From Halalkalibacter sp. APA_J-10(15) (GTDB lineage Bacteria > Bacillota > Bacilli > Bacillales > Bacillaceae_D): 64,000 bases of DNA. Position 1 is the first letter of the stretch; every line of letters starts with the position of its first letter. Shown piece by piece: positions 1 through 12,200 of this stretch. Location: contig NZ_JALKEV010000008.1 of the NCBI RefSeq assembly GCF_023017105.1, positions 62,001 through 126,000 of the forward strand, written 5' to 3'. The notes under the pieces are model-generated. The model made no database searches, was not told the origin of the DNA, and saw only the letters and a list, made by a program, of their open reading frames with translations. The position numbers were made by a program, and so were the translations under genes.

Positions 1-1
1 T

Positions 2-3000
2 GTAGGAAGGGTTAGTTTACCTGGTTATTCATTCGATAAGCAATCCCATTGGGTAAGCGTGAAGGAACAAGAGTATGTACCAGTAATTAAACAAGAGGTT
101 AGAGAGAATCCTTCTGCATACCATTCGCATGAAGTGAATAATAGAGAGGAGGGCATAGAAATGCATGGACATCATGATGAGATAGAAACAGAAGAGCTAT
201 TAGAACTTGTTCAAGAGGCTATTGTTAAATCATTAAGTGAAATATTAGAAATACATTCTGAAGAATTTGACTATAATAGCCCTTTTTTAGAATTTGGAGT
301 AGACTCTGTACTAGCCGTTGAAATCACAACACTGATTAATAAACAATTGAATATTTCACTAAGGACTACAGACTTATTTAACAACTCATCAATCTATAAA
401 TTATCTGAGTATATAGTAAATACTTATATTCATCAGCTCAATTCATTAGGAAAGCAAAAAGTTTCTAATACTAAAGAAGAATCAATTAGAATGATGAACA
501 AAATAGATGCTACGGCTATTAGAACAGAGGTAGGTAGTGAGAGTATGGTTAAGGAAACCCCAAACGAGCTTTCACACGAAATTTCAGATGAATCTTCTTT
601 TGAAATGGTTGATAAGGATAATCAAACTTCCTCTATGGATATTGCTATTATTGGAATATCGGGTATGTTTCCAGGAGCTAAAAACGTGGATGAGTTTTGG
701 TCCGATTTGGAAAATGGGGTTAATTCTGTAAGGGTACCAAAGCGCTGGCCTTTAGAAACATATTACTCTGAAGATAGAAATGAAGAGCATAAAAGTTACT
801 GTAAATGGATGGGTGAGCTTGATGATATTGAATCATTTGACTCCTTATTCTTTTCAATTAGTCCAAATGAGGCCGAAATGATGGACCCTCAACAAAGATT
901 AGTTCTTATGGAGTCATGGAAAGCGTTAGAAGATGCTGGTTATAGCAGTCTTGATTTGAATGGTTCTAAGTGTGGTGTTTTTGTAGGTTGTGCCCATAGT
1001 GATTATGTAGCTAATATGAGAGAAAATCATATTATTCCAAAGGCGAATGCCTTTATGGGAAATGACGAATCTATTTTAGCATCTCGGATCTCTTATTTCT
1101 TAAATATGAGAGGGCCAAGTGTTGGTATTAATACAGCTTGCTCTTCATCATTAGTAGCCATCCAAATGGCTAGTGAGAGCATCCTTAATGGTAATTGTAC
1201 TATGGCTTTAGCTGGTGGAGTGGCAGTGTTGACAACCCCTGAAATGCATATTATGTCCAGCAAATCTAATATGCTTTCATCAGATGGAAAATGTAAAGCC
1301 TTTGATGCGGAGGCGAATGGATTTATTCCTAGTGAAGGAGTAGGGTTTGTTGTATTAAAGCCTCTAGATAAAGCTGTTGCAGACGGGGATAATATCTATG
1401 CTGTTATTAAAGGTGGGGGAATTAATCAAGACGGAAGGACGAATGGTATTACGGCTCCAAATGGCTTAGCCCAAACCGAATTACAGGAAGAAGTGTATGA
1501 CAAATTTGGAATCAATCCAGAAGATATAACATATGTTGAGGCACATGGAACTGGTACCAAGTTGGGAGATCCAATTGAGATACAATCTCTGAAAGATTCA
1601 TTTAGCAAATACACTAAAATGAAGAATTATTGTGGAATTGGGTCTGTAAAGAGCAATATTGCCCATACATTAACAGCGGCTGGAGTAGCTGGTTTAATAA
1701 AAATCGTATTATGTATGAAAAATAATAAGCTTGTGCCATCTATAAACATTGATAATATGAATCCGTTGATAGAGCTGGAAGATAGTCCATTTTATATCAA
1801 TAGAGAATTAATGGACTGGAAGGCACACGATAAGTTAGCAGCAATCAATTCATTTGGATTTAGTGGAACCAATGCCCATCTTGTTCTCAGTAACTATCAC
1901 GAGTCCAAAATGACGAAAAGAAATAGAACGCATACAAAACACTTGGTTGTTATTTCAGCAAAAGAGCAGGATGTTCTTGTGCAAAAGGTGAGAGATCTCC
2001 AAAATTGGTTAGAGAAGAACCCTAAGGAAGTTGAAATAGCAGATATTGCGTATACATTAATGGTGGGTAGAGAACAAATGGAGCATAGAGTAGGCTTCAT
2101 TGTTAACGATAGAGAAGAGTTAGCCGAAGAATTAGCGTATATTAGTAGAGTAGGCCTAAATGAATATCGCTACTATAATGAGATTAGAGTAAATGTTAAA
2201 AAGAATGATACTTATATACGTACCCTATTAATGGATATGAGAAAGAATAGTGCAAATGATCTTCATTTACTTGAAGAAGTAAGAGAACTATATTTGTCTG
2301 GTCATATCATTCCTTGGTATGAATTAGTGGATAGGGGAAGCTACAAAAGGCTTCATCTTCCTACCTATCCGTTTCAGTATCAATACCATTGGCTGTACCC
2401 TAAAAGGGAAAAAGTAGTTCAGTATAAAAATATTGTAGGGCAACTAATAGAGGACAAAGGACACGAGGCAATATTTAAATATACTTTAGAACCAGATGAT
2501 ATTTTGGTCACAAATCATATGGTTCAGGGTGAGAAGGTATTACCAGGGGTTACCTATCTTGAAATCCTTTATCAGGCAGTACAAAAAATGAATGTAGCAA
2601 ATATGAAGTTTGAGAGTTTGACTTGGCTTAGACCGATAATAGTGATGAATCAGTCAGTAAATATATTTACATTCATCAAAAAGGAAGGAGAGAGTTATTC
2701 CTTCAAAATAAAAAGTGGAGAAGATTCAGACGTACTAGCATTAAATTGTATGGGTAGATTAACAACTCAGCTCAACAATTTAAGCATAGAGCAATCAATT
2801 ATAGAAGAAATAAATGACTTCAGAAAGAGTACTGAGGTAAAGGTAACAGCTAGTGAGTTATATCAGGCCTTTAAGGAAGTAGGATTAAACTATGGATACT
2901 TTTTTAGAAGTATTGAGAAAATACAAGCCTCTGATAAAAAGGCATTATCTACTCTTATAGCGACAAATGCACAGGAGGAAGGTCACCAATATTATCTAAA

Positions 3001-6000
3001 TCCATTTATTTTGGATGGGGCACTACAAACCATTTCAGGTATAGTATCTAGCGACGGAGAAGCGCAACTTCCGTTTGAGTTTGAGGCTCTATCGATCTAT
3101 AGATTAAATGCATGGGAGAAGACTTATGCATATGTTAAAGAGGTAGCCAGAAGTGTGTATAACATCTATCTTATCAATGAAAACTTTGAATTGATGCTAG
3201 AGCTCAATAACATAGTGCTGAGAAAGAATAAGATTCACTCCACCCAAAATACGAATAAAGAAAATAATTTAGATTTATACTATGGCGTTTGTTGGAATCC
3301 AATAGAAGGGAAAATTGATGAGAGAAATGAAGGAAAGTATCTAGTCGTTTTCGATGAAGAAAGTAGTGATATATACGATAGAGTAAAAAGAATGAAGCCA
3401 ACCTATGGGCTAAAATTAACGAACCAAACGTATGAAATGAATCAAGATGAATATTGGGTAGATGGAAAAAGTAGACAAGGTATAAGGTTAGCATTAAATA
3501 GAATGGGGAAAATAGACCACGTTATTTACTTAGCTATTGGAAGGGAACAAAAAGAAGAAAAATCATCTGTAAAGTATCTAAGATTCTTTAAGGAATTATT
3601 AAATACGAGAAGCGTAAATCATAATCTAACGATTACCAATGTAACAAATAATGTCCATAGTGTATTTGGTGAGCCTATAATACCACACTCAGGAGATATT
3701 CAAGGGTTTAGTAAATCTTTAGGACGAGAGTATAAGGGATTTACGATCCGAAATATGGATATTGATATTCATGAAGACATGAATACCACATTACATCTAC
3801 TAATTGAAAGAAGTTATCAAGTAGAAAGTGGTGAAGAGCTGGTTATTAGAAATAATCAAGTATTTAATAGGAGACTGTATAAAGAGGAATTAAATAGGGT
3901 GAACAAAGAAAGCTTTAAACAAAATGGAGTCTATATCATTCTTGGCGGAGCGGGCGGTATAGGATATAAATTAGCAGAATTTATATCAAAGGAATATTCT
4001 GGTCATATTGTTCTAGTAGGGAGAAGCCCTCTAGATACAAAAATTAACAATATGCTGCAAGGTATAGAAGGATTAGGTGGTACAGGAACCTATGTTCAGT
4101 GTAATATCTCTAACAAATATCAGCTTGAGGAATGTAAAAAGCAGATCCTTCGTCAATTTGGTAGGATAAATGGTGTTATTCATTCTGCATTGGTGCTAAA
4201 AGATATGATAGTAGAGAATTTGAGCGAGGAAGTCTTAGAGAGAACCTTAGAACCAAAATATGAAGGGACCCAATCGGTTTATGAAGTATTTAAAAATGAT
4301 AAATTAGATTTTATTTTGTTCTTTTCTTCCGTTCAGTCCTTTACAGGGAATATGGGGCAAAGTAATTATGCAGCAGGATGTTACTATAAAGATTCTTACG
4401 CAAATTATATGGCTCAAAACTTAGGAACTCCAGTGAAAATAATTAACTGGGGTTATTGGGGTTCTGTCGGAGTAGTGGCTACGGAAGAGTATAAACAAAG
4501 AATTGCTCAACAAGGGGTGTATTCGATTGAAGCTGAAGAAGGTATGGCTGCAATTGAACGAGTTATAACCAGTGATACACAACAGGTAGTTGTCATTAAA
4601 GCAGAGGATAAGGTAATTGAACCCATGTTAGTAATGAAGAAAGAAGAAACAACAAATAATGTAGTGGAAATGAATAAGTTAAAAAGAGAATTTGATGAAT
4701 TAGAAAAGTTCAGCAAATATATTATGTTATGTATTTTTAGGGAATTTAACATATTTCATCGTTCAGGGGAAAGGTATGCTGTAGACCATTTACCAAGAAA
4801 ACTGGGAATTCACGAAAAATACATTCCATTAATGGAAGAGATGCTTAGGAATATGGAGAAAGAGCATTATATTCAGATCAACAATAATAGGGAACTGGTG
4901 ACAACTAATCTAGTTGAGGAGCTTAATACCAGCACATTGCTTGAACATGCCAAGCATAAAGCAGATGATATGACAAATAAGTATCCTAACATTTATCCTC
5001 ATGTTCATTTATTAAAGCATTGTTTAGATAAATATAAAGATATTCTTACAGGTAAAGTATTGGCTACAGACATTCTTTTTCCTAATTCATCGATGGAGTT
5101 AGTTGGAAGTATTTACAAAGGAAATTCTATTTCTGACTATTTCAATCAATCCCTTGCTAATTATGTATATGGACACTTAGAGAACACATTAGATGACAAG
5201 GTTTCTATATTGGAAATTGGTGCAGGTACTGGAGGAACTAGTGAAATTGTGTTTAACCATATAGATGTAATGTCGAATAAGGTTCAATACTACTATACCG
5301 ATATTTCCCAAAGCTTTGTAAGTTTTGGAAAGAGGAAATACGGAAGTCAGCGAGAGTATGTAGACTTTAAAGTCCTAGATATTGAAAGGGACGTACACGA
5401 GCAAGGGTATCATGATAAGCAATTTGATATCATAATTGCCACAAATGTTCTTCATGCTACTAAAGATATTTCAAATACAATTAGGAATATTGGGCACCTA
5501 ATAAAGGATCAGGGGCTACTTCTAATTAACGAGGCTACTGAAAAAAGCTCATTTGCCTCCATCACGTTTGGCTTATTAGATGGTTGGTGGCTATTTAAGG
5601 ATGGGCATAGAAGAATAGAAGGCTCTCCACTTTTAAATATTTCGATGTGGAAAGAGGAATTAGGAGCACACCAACTATATCTAAAAGAGGAACCTAACAG
5701 TGAATACGGACAAAATGTACTCGTAGTACAAAAGGATCCAGTTTATAAAAATGAAAAAGTAAAAAATAGTGTGAACGAGCCGTTGAAAACTGAGGTTAAG
5801 TCCAATGGGGTATTGAATAGATCAAACAACTATAACAAGAGGCAAATTGTTGAGGTCATTTGTTCTAGCATATCTAAAACTTTAGGGGTTCCAGCAGGTA
5901 AAATAAATCATGAAAAGGCATTCACAGATTATGGTATTGATTCCATTTCAGGAATCGATTTAATCAAGGAAATAAATGAAACATTAGGGCTTAATCTTAA

Positions 6001-6226
6001 AACAACTACTTTGTTTGATTATTATAATGTAAATAAGCTAGCTGCTTATATTGAAGAAGTTCATCATCACTCTATTTCTTTATCAAATAATAGTAATATA
6101 ACAGAAAGCGGAAAAAATGTTCATGCATCGGAAACAGAGGAAGAAAAAGAAACAAACCTTAAGCTGATAGATAAACTGGTAGAAAATGAAATTGATGTTG
6201 ATGAGCTATTGCAATTATGGAGGTGA
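2..6226 (+). CDS. trans-AT polyketide synthase, 5' end outside window (ACP / KS-DH-KR-MT-ACP)
   Basis: The frame is open from base 2; the first codons read like the end of a post-KS linker (SLPGYSF..QSHWV), so the GTG at 59 is not the start and the gene begins upstream. Domains by nucleotide: ACP about 190-430 (GVDS), KS 638-1890 (TACSSS, EAHGTGT and an SNIAH motif, so Cys-His-His intact), DH 2440-3230 (H-x3-G-x4-P at 2516 and D-x3-Q at 3014), KR 3926-4600 (GGAGGIG, active-site Ser and Tyr, Asp in LKD as in B-type KRs), C-methyltransferase 4960-5740 (EIGAGTGG), ACP 5830-6065 (GIDS), then a charged C-terminal tail that may be a docking element. No AT domain is present, as in trans-AT systems. 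Inferred chemistry: one module makes an alpha-methyl, alpha-beta unsaturated unit. The next PKS gene starts five bases after the stop, so the two are one operon. Confidence 0.95.
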   Translation, partial: VGRVSLPGYSFDKQSHWVSVKEQEYVPVIKQEVRENPSAYHSHEVNNREEGIEMHGHHDEIETEELLELVQEAIVKSLSEILEIHSEEFDYNSPFLEFGVDSVLAVEITTLINKQLNISLRTTDLFNNSSIYKLSEYIVNTYIHQLNSLGKQKVSNTKEESIRMMNKIDATAIRTEVGSESMVKETPNELSHEISDESSFEMVDKDNQTSSMDIAIIGISGMFPGAKNVDEFWSDLENGVNSVRVPKRWPLETYYSEDRNEEHKSYCKWMGELDDIESFDSLFFSISPNEAEMMDPQQRLVLMESWKALEDAGYSSLDLNGSKCGVFVGCAHSDYVANMRENHIIPKANAFMGNDESILASRISYFLNMRGPSVGINTACSSSLVAIQMASESILNGNCTMALAGGVAVLTTPEMHIMSSKSNMLSSDGKCKAFDAEANGFIPSEGVGFVVLKPLDKAVADGDNIYAVIKGGGINQDGRTNGITAPNGLAQTELQEEVYDKFGINPEDITYVEAHGTGTKLGDPIEIQSLKDSFSKYTKMKNYCGIGSVKSNIAHTLTAAGVAGLIKIVLCMKNNKLVPSINIDNMNPLIELEDSPFYINRELMDWKAHDKLAAINSFGFSGTNAHLVLSNYHESKMTKRNRTHTKHLVVISAKEQDVLVQKVRDLQNWLEKNPKEVEIADIAYTLMVGREQMEHRVGFIVNDREELAEELAYISRVGLNEYRYYNEIRVNVKKNDTYIRTLLMDMRKNSANDLHLLEEVRELYLSGHIIPWYELVDRGSYKRLHLPTYPFQYQYHWLYPKREKVVQYKNIVGQLIEDKGHEAIFKYTLEPDDILVTNHMVQGEKVLPGVTYLEILYQAVQKMNVANMKFESLTWLRPIIVMNQSVNIFTFIKKEGESYSFKIKSGEDSDVLALNCMGRLTTQLNNLSIEQSIIEEINDFRKSTEVKVTASELYQAFKEVGLNYGYFFRSIEKIQASDKKALSTLIATNAQEEGHQYYLNPFILDGALQTISGIVSSDGEAQLPFEFEALSIYRLNAWEKTYAYVKEVARSVYNIYLINENFELMLELNNIVLRKNKIHSTQNTNKENNLDLYYGVCWNPIEGKIDERNEGKYLVVFDEESSDIYDRVKRMKPTYGLKLTNQTYEMNQDEYWVDGKSRQGIRLALNRMGKIDHVIYLAIGREQKEEKSSVKYLRFFKELLNTRSVNHNLTITNVTNNVHSVFGEPIIPHSGDIQGFSKSLGREYKGFTIRNMDIDIHEDMNTTLHLLIERSYQVESGEELVIRNNQVFNRRLYKEELNRVNKESFKQNGVYIILGGAGGIGYKLAEFISKEYSGHIVLVGRSPLDTKINNMLQGIEGLGGTGTYVQCNISNKYQLEECKKQILRQFGRINGVIHSALVLKDMIVENLSEEVLERTLEPKYEGTQSVYEVFKNDKLDFILFFSSVQSFTGNMGQSNYAAGCYYKDSYANYMAQNLGTPVKIINWGYWGSVGVVATEEYKQRIAQQGVYSIEAEEGMAAIERVITSDTQQVVVIKAEDKVIEPMLVMKKEETTNNVVEMNKLKREFDELEKFSKYIMLCIFREFNIFHRSGERYAVDHLPRKLGIHEKYIPLMEEMLRNMEKEHYIQINNNRELVTTNLVEELNTSTLLEHAKHKADDMTNKYPNIYPHVHLLKHCLDKYKDILTGKVLATDILFPNSSMELVGSIYKGNSISDYFNQSLANYVYGHLENTLDDKVSILEIGAGTGGTSEIVFNHIDVMSNKVQYYYTDISQSFVSFGKRKYGSQREYVDFKVLDIERDVHEQGYHDKQFDIIIATNVLHATKDISNTIRNIGHLIKDQGLLLINEATEKSSFASITFGLLDGWWLFKDGHRRIEGSPLLNISMWKEELGAHQLYLKEEPNSEYGQNVLVVQKDPVYKNEKVKNSVNEPLKTEVKSNGVLNRSNNYNKRQIVEVICSSISKTLGVPAGKINHEKAFTDYGIDSISGIDLIKEINETLGLNLKTTTLFDYYNVNKLAAYIEEVHHHSISLSNNSNITESGKNVHASETEEEKETNLKLIDKLVENEIDVDELLQLWR

Positions 6227-6231
6227 ATAGG

Positions 6232-9200
6232 ATGAAGGGTTCCGAAGAGATCAGAAAGATTGTAGAGTTAGTTAAGAGTAAAAAGATCTCTAAAGAAGAT
6301 GGTTATAAAATCATAGACAAAATAAAGAGTTTGAAAGAAAGTGAGAAAACTTCGGAAAGGACAGAAACGAAAAAGGTAAAAAGGCTAGTGTTAGATAGCC
6401 CTTTATCGATACAAGATATAAAAATTGTAGATGGTGAAATTAATAATCCCGTAGAAAATGAAGTACAAATATTAGTTAAGGCTTTTGCTTTAAATTTTAG
6501 TGATTTACTAAGTGTGAAGGGCATGTATCCAAACATGCCCAGTTATCCTTTCACTCCAGGTTTAGAAGTGTCTGGGATTATTCTTCAAACAGGTACAAAA
6601 GCTACTAAGTTTAAAGTTGGAGATGAGGTTATAGCAATATTAGATCAAGATATGGGTGGCAATGCTACTATTGTTAATACGAAAGAGGAGATGGTGTGTA
6701 GAAAGCCTTCTAATCTTAGTTTTGAAGAGGGATGCTCAATACCAATCGCATTTTTAACCGCTTATCATACAATTGAGAAGGCTGATATAAACAATGGTGA
6801 CCGTGTATTAATTCATACAGCCACAAGTGGTGTGGGACTAATAACCATTCAATTAGCAAAGGAAAAAAATGCACTAATATTCACCACTGTGGGTTCTGAT
6901 GAAAAATTACATTATTTAAAATCGCTGGGCATTCAGCATGTGATTAATTATTTAAAAGATAGCTTTGACCAAAAAATATTAGAAAAAACCAATCATCAAG
7001 GGGTAAATGTAGTAATAAATACATTACCTTCAGAGTATATTCAAAAGGGGTTAAATGTGCTTGCCCCTTTTGGGAGATATATAGAAATAGCTATGCTATC
7101 AATTAAAAAGGCGGAGCAAATTAGTTTTAAAGACTTAAATAATAATCAAAGCATTTATTCTGTAGACTTAATGAGGTTCTTAAAAGAAAAGCCTGATAAA
7201 CTAGTGGAATATTTAAAAACAATGGAGAGATATCTGGCTAATGGAATAGTAAAGCCAACCATTTCAAAAGTGTATGACCTAGTAGACTTGTCCAAAGCGT
7301 ACGAACATATTAGTAACAGAAAGAATATAGGCAAGGTTGTTATTAGTGTAAATACGGATTATAACGACGAGCTATATAGAGTAATAGAAAGGAGTTCATT
7401 CGATCAAGGTTTTAAGTACACCCTTCCTCATCAGAATGATACTGCATATGACGTTACTGTAGATGAGGTTGTTGCACATAACTCTCACTCTAAGGATGAG
7501 AAAATTAAACATGAGATGAGCGAGATATTAAATACGGATATTGCAATAATAGGAGTTTCAGGTAGATTCCCTGAGGCTGAGAACGTTCATCAATTTTGGC
7601 GAAATTTGAAAGAAGGGAAGAGTGGCATTACTGAAGTGCCCAAAAGCAGATGGGATATAGATGCCTATTACTCTGAGGAGGAAACTGATAAAAATAAAAC
7701 CTATTGTAAATATGGTGGTTTTTTAAGTGATATAGAATTTTTTGATGCAAAATTTTTTAATATGTCGGCCAAGGAAGCTCAAGTAACGGATCCACAACAA
7801 AGAATATTCTTAGAAGAAGCTTGGAACTCAATAGAGGATGCGGGATATTCAATAAAGGAATTAGAGGGAAAAAGGTGTGGGGTCTATGTTGGCGTAGGTC
7901 ATACAGACTATCTAACCAATTCAGTAGATAGTGAAGCAACGAATGAACCTCAAGCTTTATGGGGGAATGAAAGCTCCATTTTGCCAGCTCGAGTTTCCTA
8001 TTTTCTAAATTTAAAAGGAGGAAGTATAGCTATAAATACGGCTTGTTCATCCTCCTTAGTAGCGATTCATCAAGCATGTAAAAGTATCATATTTGGTGAA
8101 CATTCTATGGCTATTGCTGGAGGTGCATTTATATCGACTTCTCCAGCATTTTATATTTCTACTAGTAAAGCAAGTATGTTAGCTAAAGATGGAAAATGTA
8201 AGGCTTTTGATGATTCGGCCAATGGATTTATTCCTGGAGAATGTGTAGCGGCTATTGTCTTAAAATCTTTAAAGGATGCTATAAGAGATGGGGATCATAT
8301 CTACGGAGTAATAAAGGGTTCAGAAATGAATCAGGATGGTAAAACCAATGGTATAACCGCTCCTAGTTCTATTTCTCAAACGGAAGTACAACATCTGGTT
8401 TATCAAAATTCTGGTATCAATCCGGAAACCATCTCCTATATTGAGGCTCACGGCACGGGAACAAAGCTAGGGGATCCGATTGAAATCGATGCCCTTACTA
8501 ATTCTTTTAGTGAATTTTCTGACAAAAAACAGTTTTGTAGAATAGGTTCAGTTAAAACAAATATCGGACACACTTCTGCTAGTGCTGGGATAGCAGGAGT
8601 AATAAAAATACTACTTTCAATAAAACATGGGCAATTACCCAAATCACTAAACTTTACCGTTCCTAATAGGCATATTAACTTTGAGGACACGCCTTTTATA
8701 GTAAATGATGAACTAACCGAGTGGAGAAAAGAGAATAATTACCCCAGAAGGGCAGCCATTAATTCATTTGGTTTTAGTGGTACAAATGTACATATGGTTA
8801 TTGAAGAGCCTCCGTTTATAAATAGTATTAAAAAGAAAAGTGAGAATTATTATCTTGTACCATTATCAGCAAGAAGTAAACCATCTCTCATTCAAAATAT
8901 AGAAAAGTTAATGGTTTGGTTAAAGAGTTCTCAAAACTCTATTGAGGATATTTGCTATACCTTGGGGAGAGGGAGGAGCCACTTCCATTATCGAATATGT
9001 ATTGTAGTAAAGAGTTTAGAGGAATTAAGACACAACCTTATTAACCTATTAGATAGAATAAAAGTAGGTCAATATGAGGTTATGAACATTATGCAAAAAG
9101 GAATAGAGCCCGAAGAAATAGAGCTTAAGTTTAATAATAGCTGTAAAGAATTCAACAAGAATCTATCGCTTGATGAGAAAAAACAAATACTTGCATATAT

Positions 9201-12200
9201 AGGGGAACTCTATTTACAGGGCTTAGAAATTCCATGGAAAAAGCTATATCAGTTGTATGATGGAGAATTTAGAAGAGTCTCTTTGCCTACATATAGTTTT
9301 CAAAGAGAGCGTTTTTGGATACCTGCGAGTAAAAAGGTTGAAAGTAAAAAAATAAGTCCTACCATGAATAAGGTGATAGACCACAGGTTTTTTATTGATG
9401 ACCATTTGGTAAAGGGAGAAAAAGTGGTTCCTGGAATGGGACAAGTACAATATGTAATGGATGCATTCCATAAAAAATATAATAGATCAATTATTGAAAT
9501 TAAGAATGTGGTATGGAGTAAAATAATCACTGAAGTGGATTTGAAAAATCTCGAGGTAACATTTATTCAAAAAGATGATAATCAATACGCCTATCATATA
9601 ACAAATACATCTCAAATATCTTTTGGAGAAGGAACAATCATTATAAATGAAGGTAGAGGTTCTACTTCCAAACATATTGATACAGATTTTACGAAATATA
9701 AGAAGCTGTATGATGTTAGCAAGCTGTATAGTGACTTAAAAAACTATGGATTAGAATACGGACAAAATCTAAAGTCAATCACAAGGGTAGCTAGTAAAGA
9801 AAAAGAGATACTTTCCCTTCTGCAAGTAAATCAAGATAATACAGGAATTAGTGATATAAGTATTGTTATATTGGATGGAGCTTTACAAACTCTAATGGCA
9901 TTAAACAGAGATAAAAACATAGATTCGATACTGCTTCCTTTTATTATGGGGGAAATTCATTTTCATAAACCATTAGAGAAGACATGTTATGTTTACGCGA
10001 AAGAAATAGCAGCAAGTACTTTTGATATCATGATTTCCAATGTAGATGGAGAGGTTCTGGTAGAAATAAAAAAAATAATTGTATCTAAGCTGAAGGATAG
10101 GGGAATAGAGAAAAAGGATACGGAACAAGAGCATAAGGAAGAAAAGAAAAAGAAAGAAGCGTACAGAGAGTTAAAATTATATCGTAAGGTATGGAGAGAA
10201 AAAGCGATAGTATCTGACAATGCTATCAGTAGGAAAGATACCTATTTGATCTTCGATAACGATGCTATTTTGTTTAACAGCTACAAAACAAAGAATGAGA
10301 CAATTCAAATTAAAAGTGGAAGTAGGTATAAAAAAGTAGCAAAGGGTGTATTCGAGATTAATCCCTCTAACCCTTTAGATTATACCCATTTAATGGGGGA
10401 AATCCATTCTAGTGACGTCATAACCATTATCTATAATTGGAAAGACAACGTGGAGTTGGATACTGAAGATAAGGAGTTTGATATCGTATTTTGTATTACT
10501 CAGGCTCTCTTAAAGCATACAACATTAAGAGAAGTAAAATGGATAAACTTGTACTATGATGAGAGTCCAAAAATAACTGCTCTGGCAGCATATTTTAAGA
10601 CATTATGGCAAGAACATCCCAGCTTTAAATCAAAACTGATTCATCTTTATCATGGCATTGATGTCGAGAAGGTGATAAATGATGAACTTCAAAACATGGC
10701 CAGGTATGAGGTTGAGGTTTCATATTTTCAAAAATCAAGGCATGTTAAGGAAGCAGAATTAATTAAAATTCCTAAGGAACATCATCAGTCTTTTCAGATT
10801 GATAAGGAAGGGATCTATATTATTACTGGTGGGATTGGGAAAATCAGTCTGATTATGGCGAAGTATTTAATAGATAAAGGTGCTAACCATATACTATTGC
10901 TTGGAAGAAGAGAGATAGATCTTACTGAAAATGAAGAGATAGCAAAGCTTTTTGACAATCATTCCAATATACAATATTACAGGTGTGATGTATCAGATGA
11001 AGAGAAACTGAAAGAAGTACTGGAAAAAGTAAGAGAACAACGTCAGGTTATCAAAGGTGTCTTTCACTGTGCTGGTACTACAATGGATAAAGTTATATCA
11101 GGAAAAAATTTACCAGAGGCAAAGGCGGTTCTAGCAGCAAAGATTCAAGGAACGGTCTTATTAGACCGTTTAACTGCCAAAGATGAATTAGACTTTTTTA
11201 TCTGCTTTTCCTCATTAGCTGCTTATTATGGGAATATAGGGCAATGTGATTATGCTTATGGAAATAGCTTTATGGATCAATTTATGACTCAGAGAAATCT
11301 CTTAAAAGAACAGGCAAAAAGAAGCGGGCATAGTGTAGCGATAAATTGGCCATTATGGGCAAATGGTGGGATGCTGTTAAATGATACTATTATGAAAACT
11401 ATGAAGGATGAATATGGTGTCGTAGCCTTAGATAATAGAAGTGCTCTTTTGGCATTAGAAAAAATTCTAAATCTAGAGGAAACAGAGGTTATGGTTACTC
11501 TGGTAGAGGGGGATGATGGTATGATCCTTAATAATAAGAATAAACGGGATCTAAACAATAAAAGAAACGAATCTGAGTTAAAGGAGTATATTAAATCAGT
11601 TATTGCAACGGAAACTGGATTTTCAAAAGAATCTTTAGAGGATTATGAAGTATTGGATAATTATGGAGTAGATTCTGCCATTAATTTAGCTATTATTAGA
11701 GGATTTGAAAAACGATTTGGTGATTTACCTAAAACCCTTTTATTTGAATATAAAACAATAAACCAACTAACAAGCTTTTTTATTGAAAATTACCCTATGC
11801 CGATAGAAGAAGAAAATATTATGAAGGGGGAGCTTCAAGTAAAAGAGCGGGAAATGGTAATAGAAAACAAGAAGTATAATAACAACAGTGATGTAAATCT
11901 AAATTCAGATATAGCAATAATTGGAGTTAGTGGTATATATCCTGGAGCAAAGAACATAGAAGAATTATGGGAAGTGTTAATTAATGGGAAGGATTGCATA
12001 ACAACCGTTCCAAAGGATAGATGGAACCATGAAGAATTTATGGATAAAGATTCGGATAAATTAGGAGTGATTTATACAGATTGGGGAGGATTTATTGATA
12101 ACATCGATAAATTTGATCCATTATTTTTTAATACATCACCACTTGAAGCCGAACTGATGGATCCTCAGGAAAGGTTATTTCTCAAAACAGCTTGGCATAC

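Noticed and set aside
59-61. GTG as the start of the first PKS gene
   Set aside because: The frame is open upstream to the window edge and encodes a typical post-KS linker end; no ribosome site precedes the GTG.
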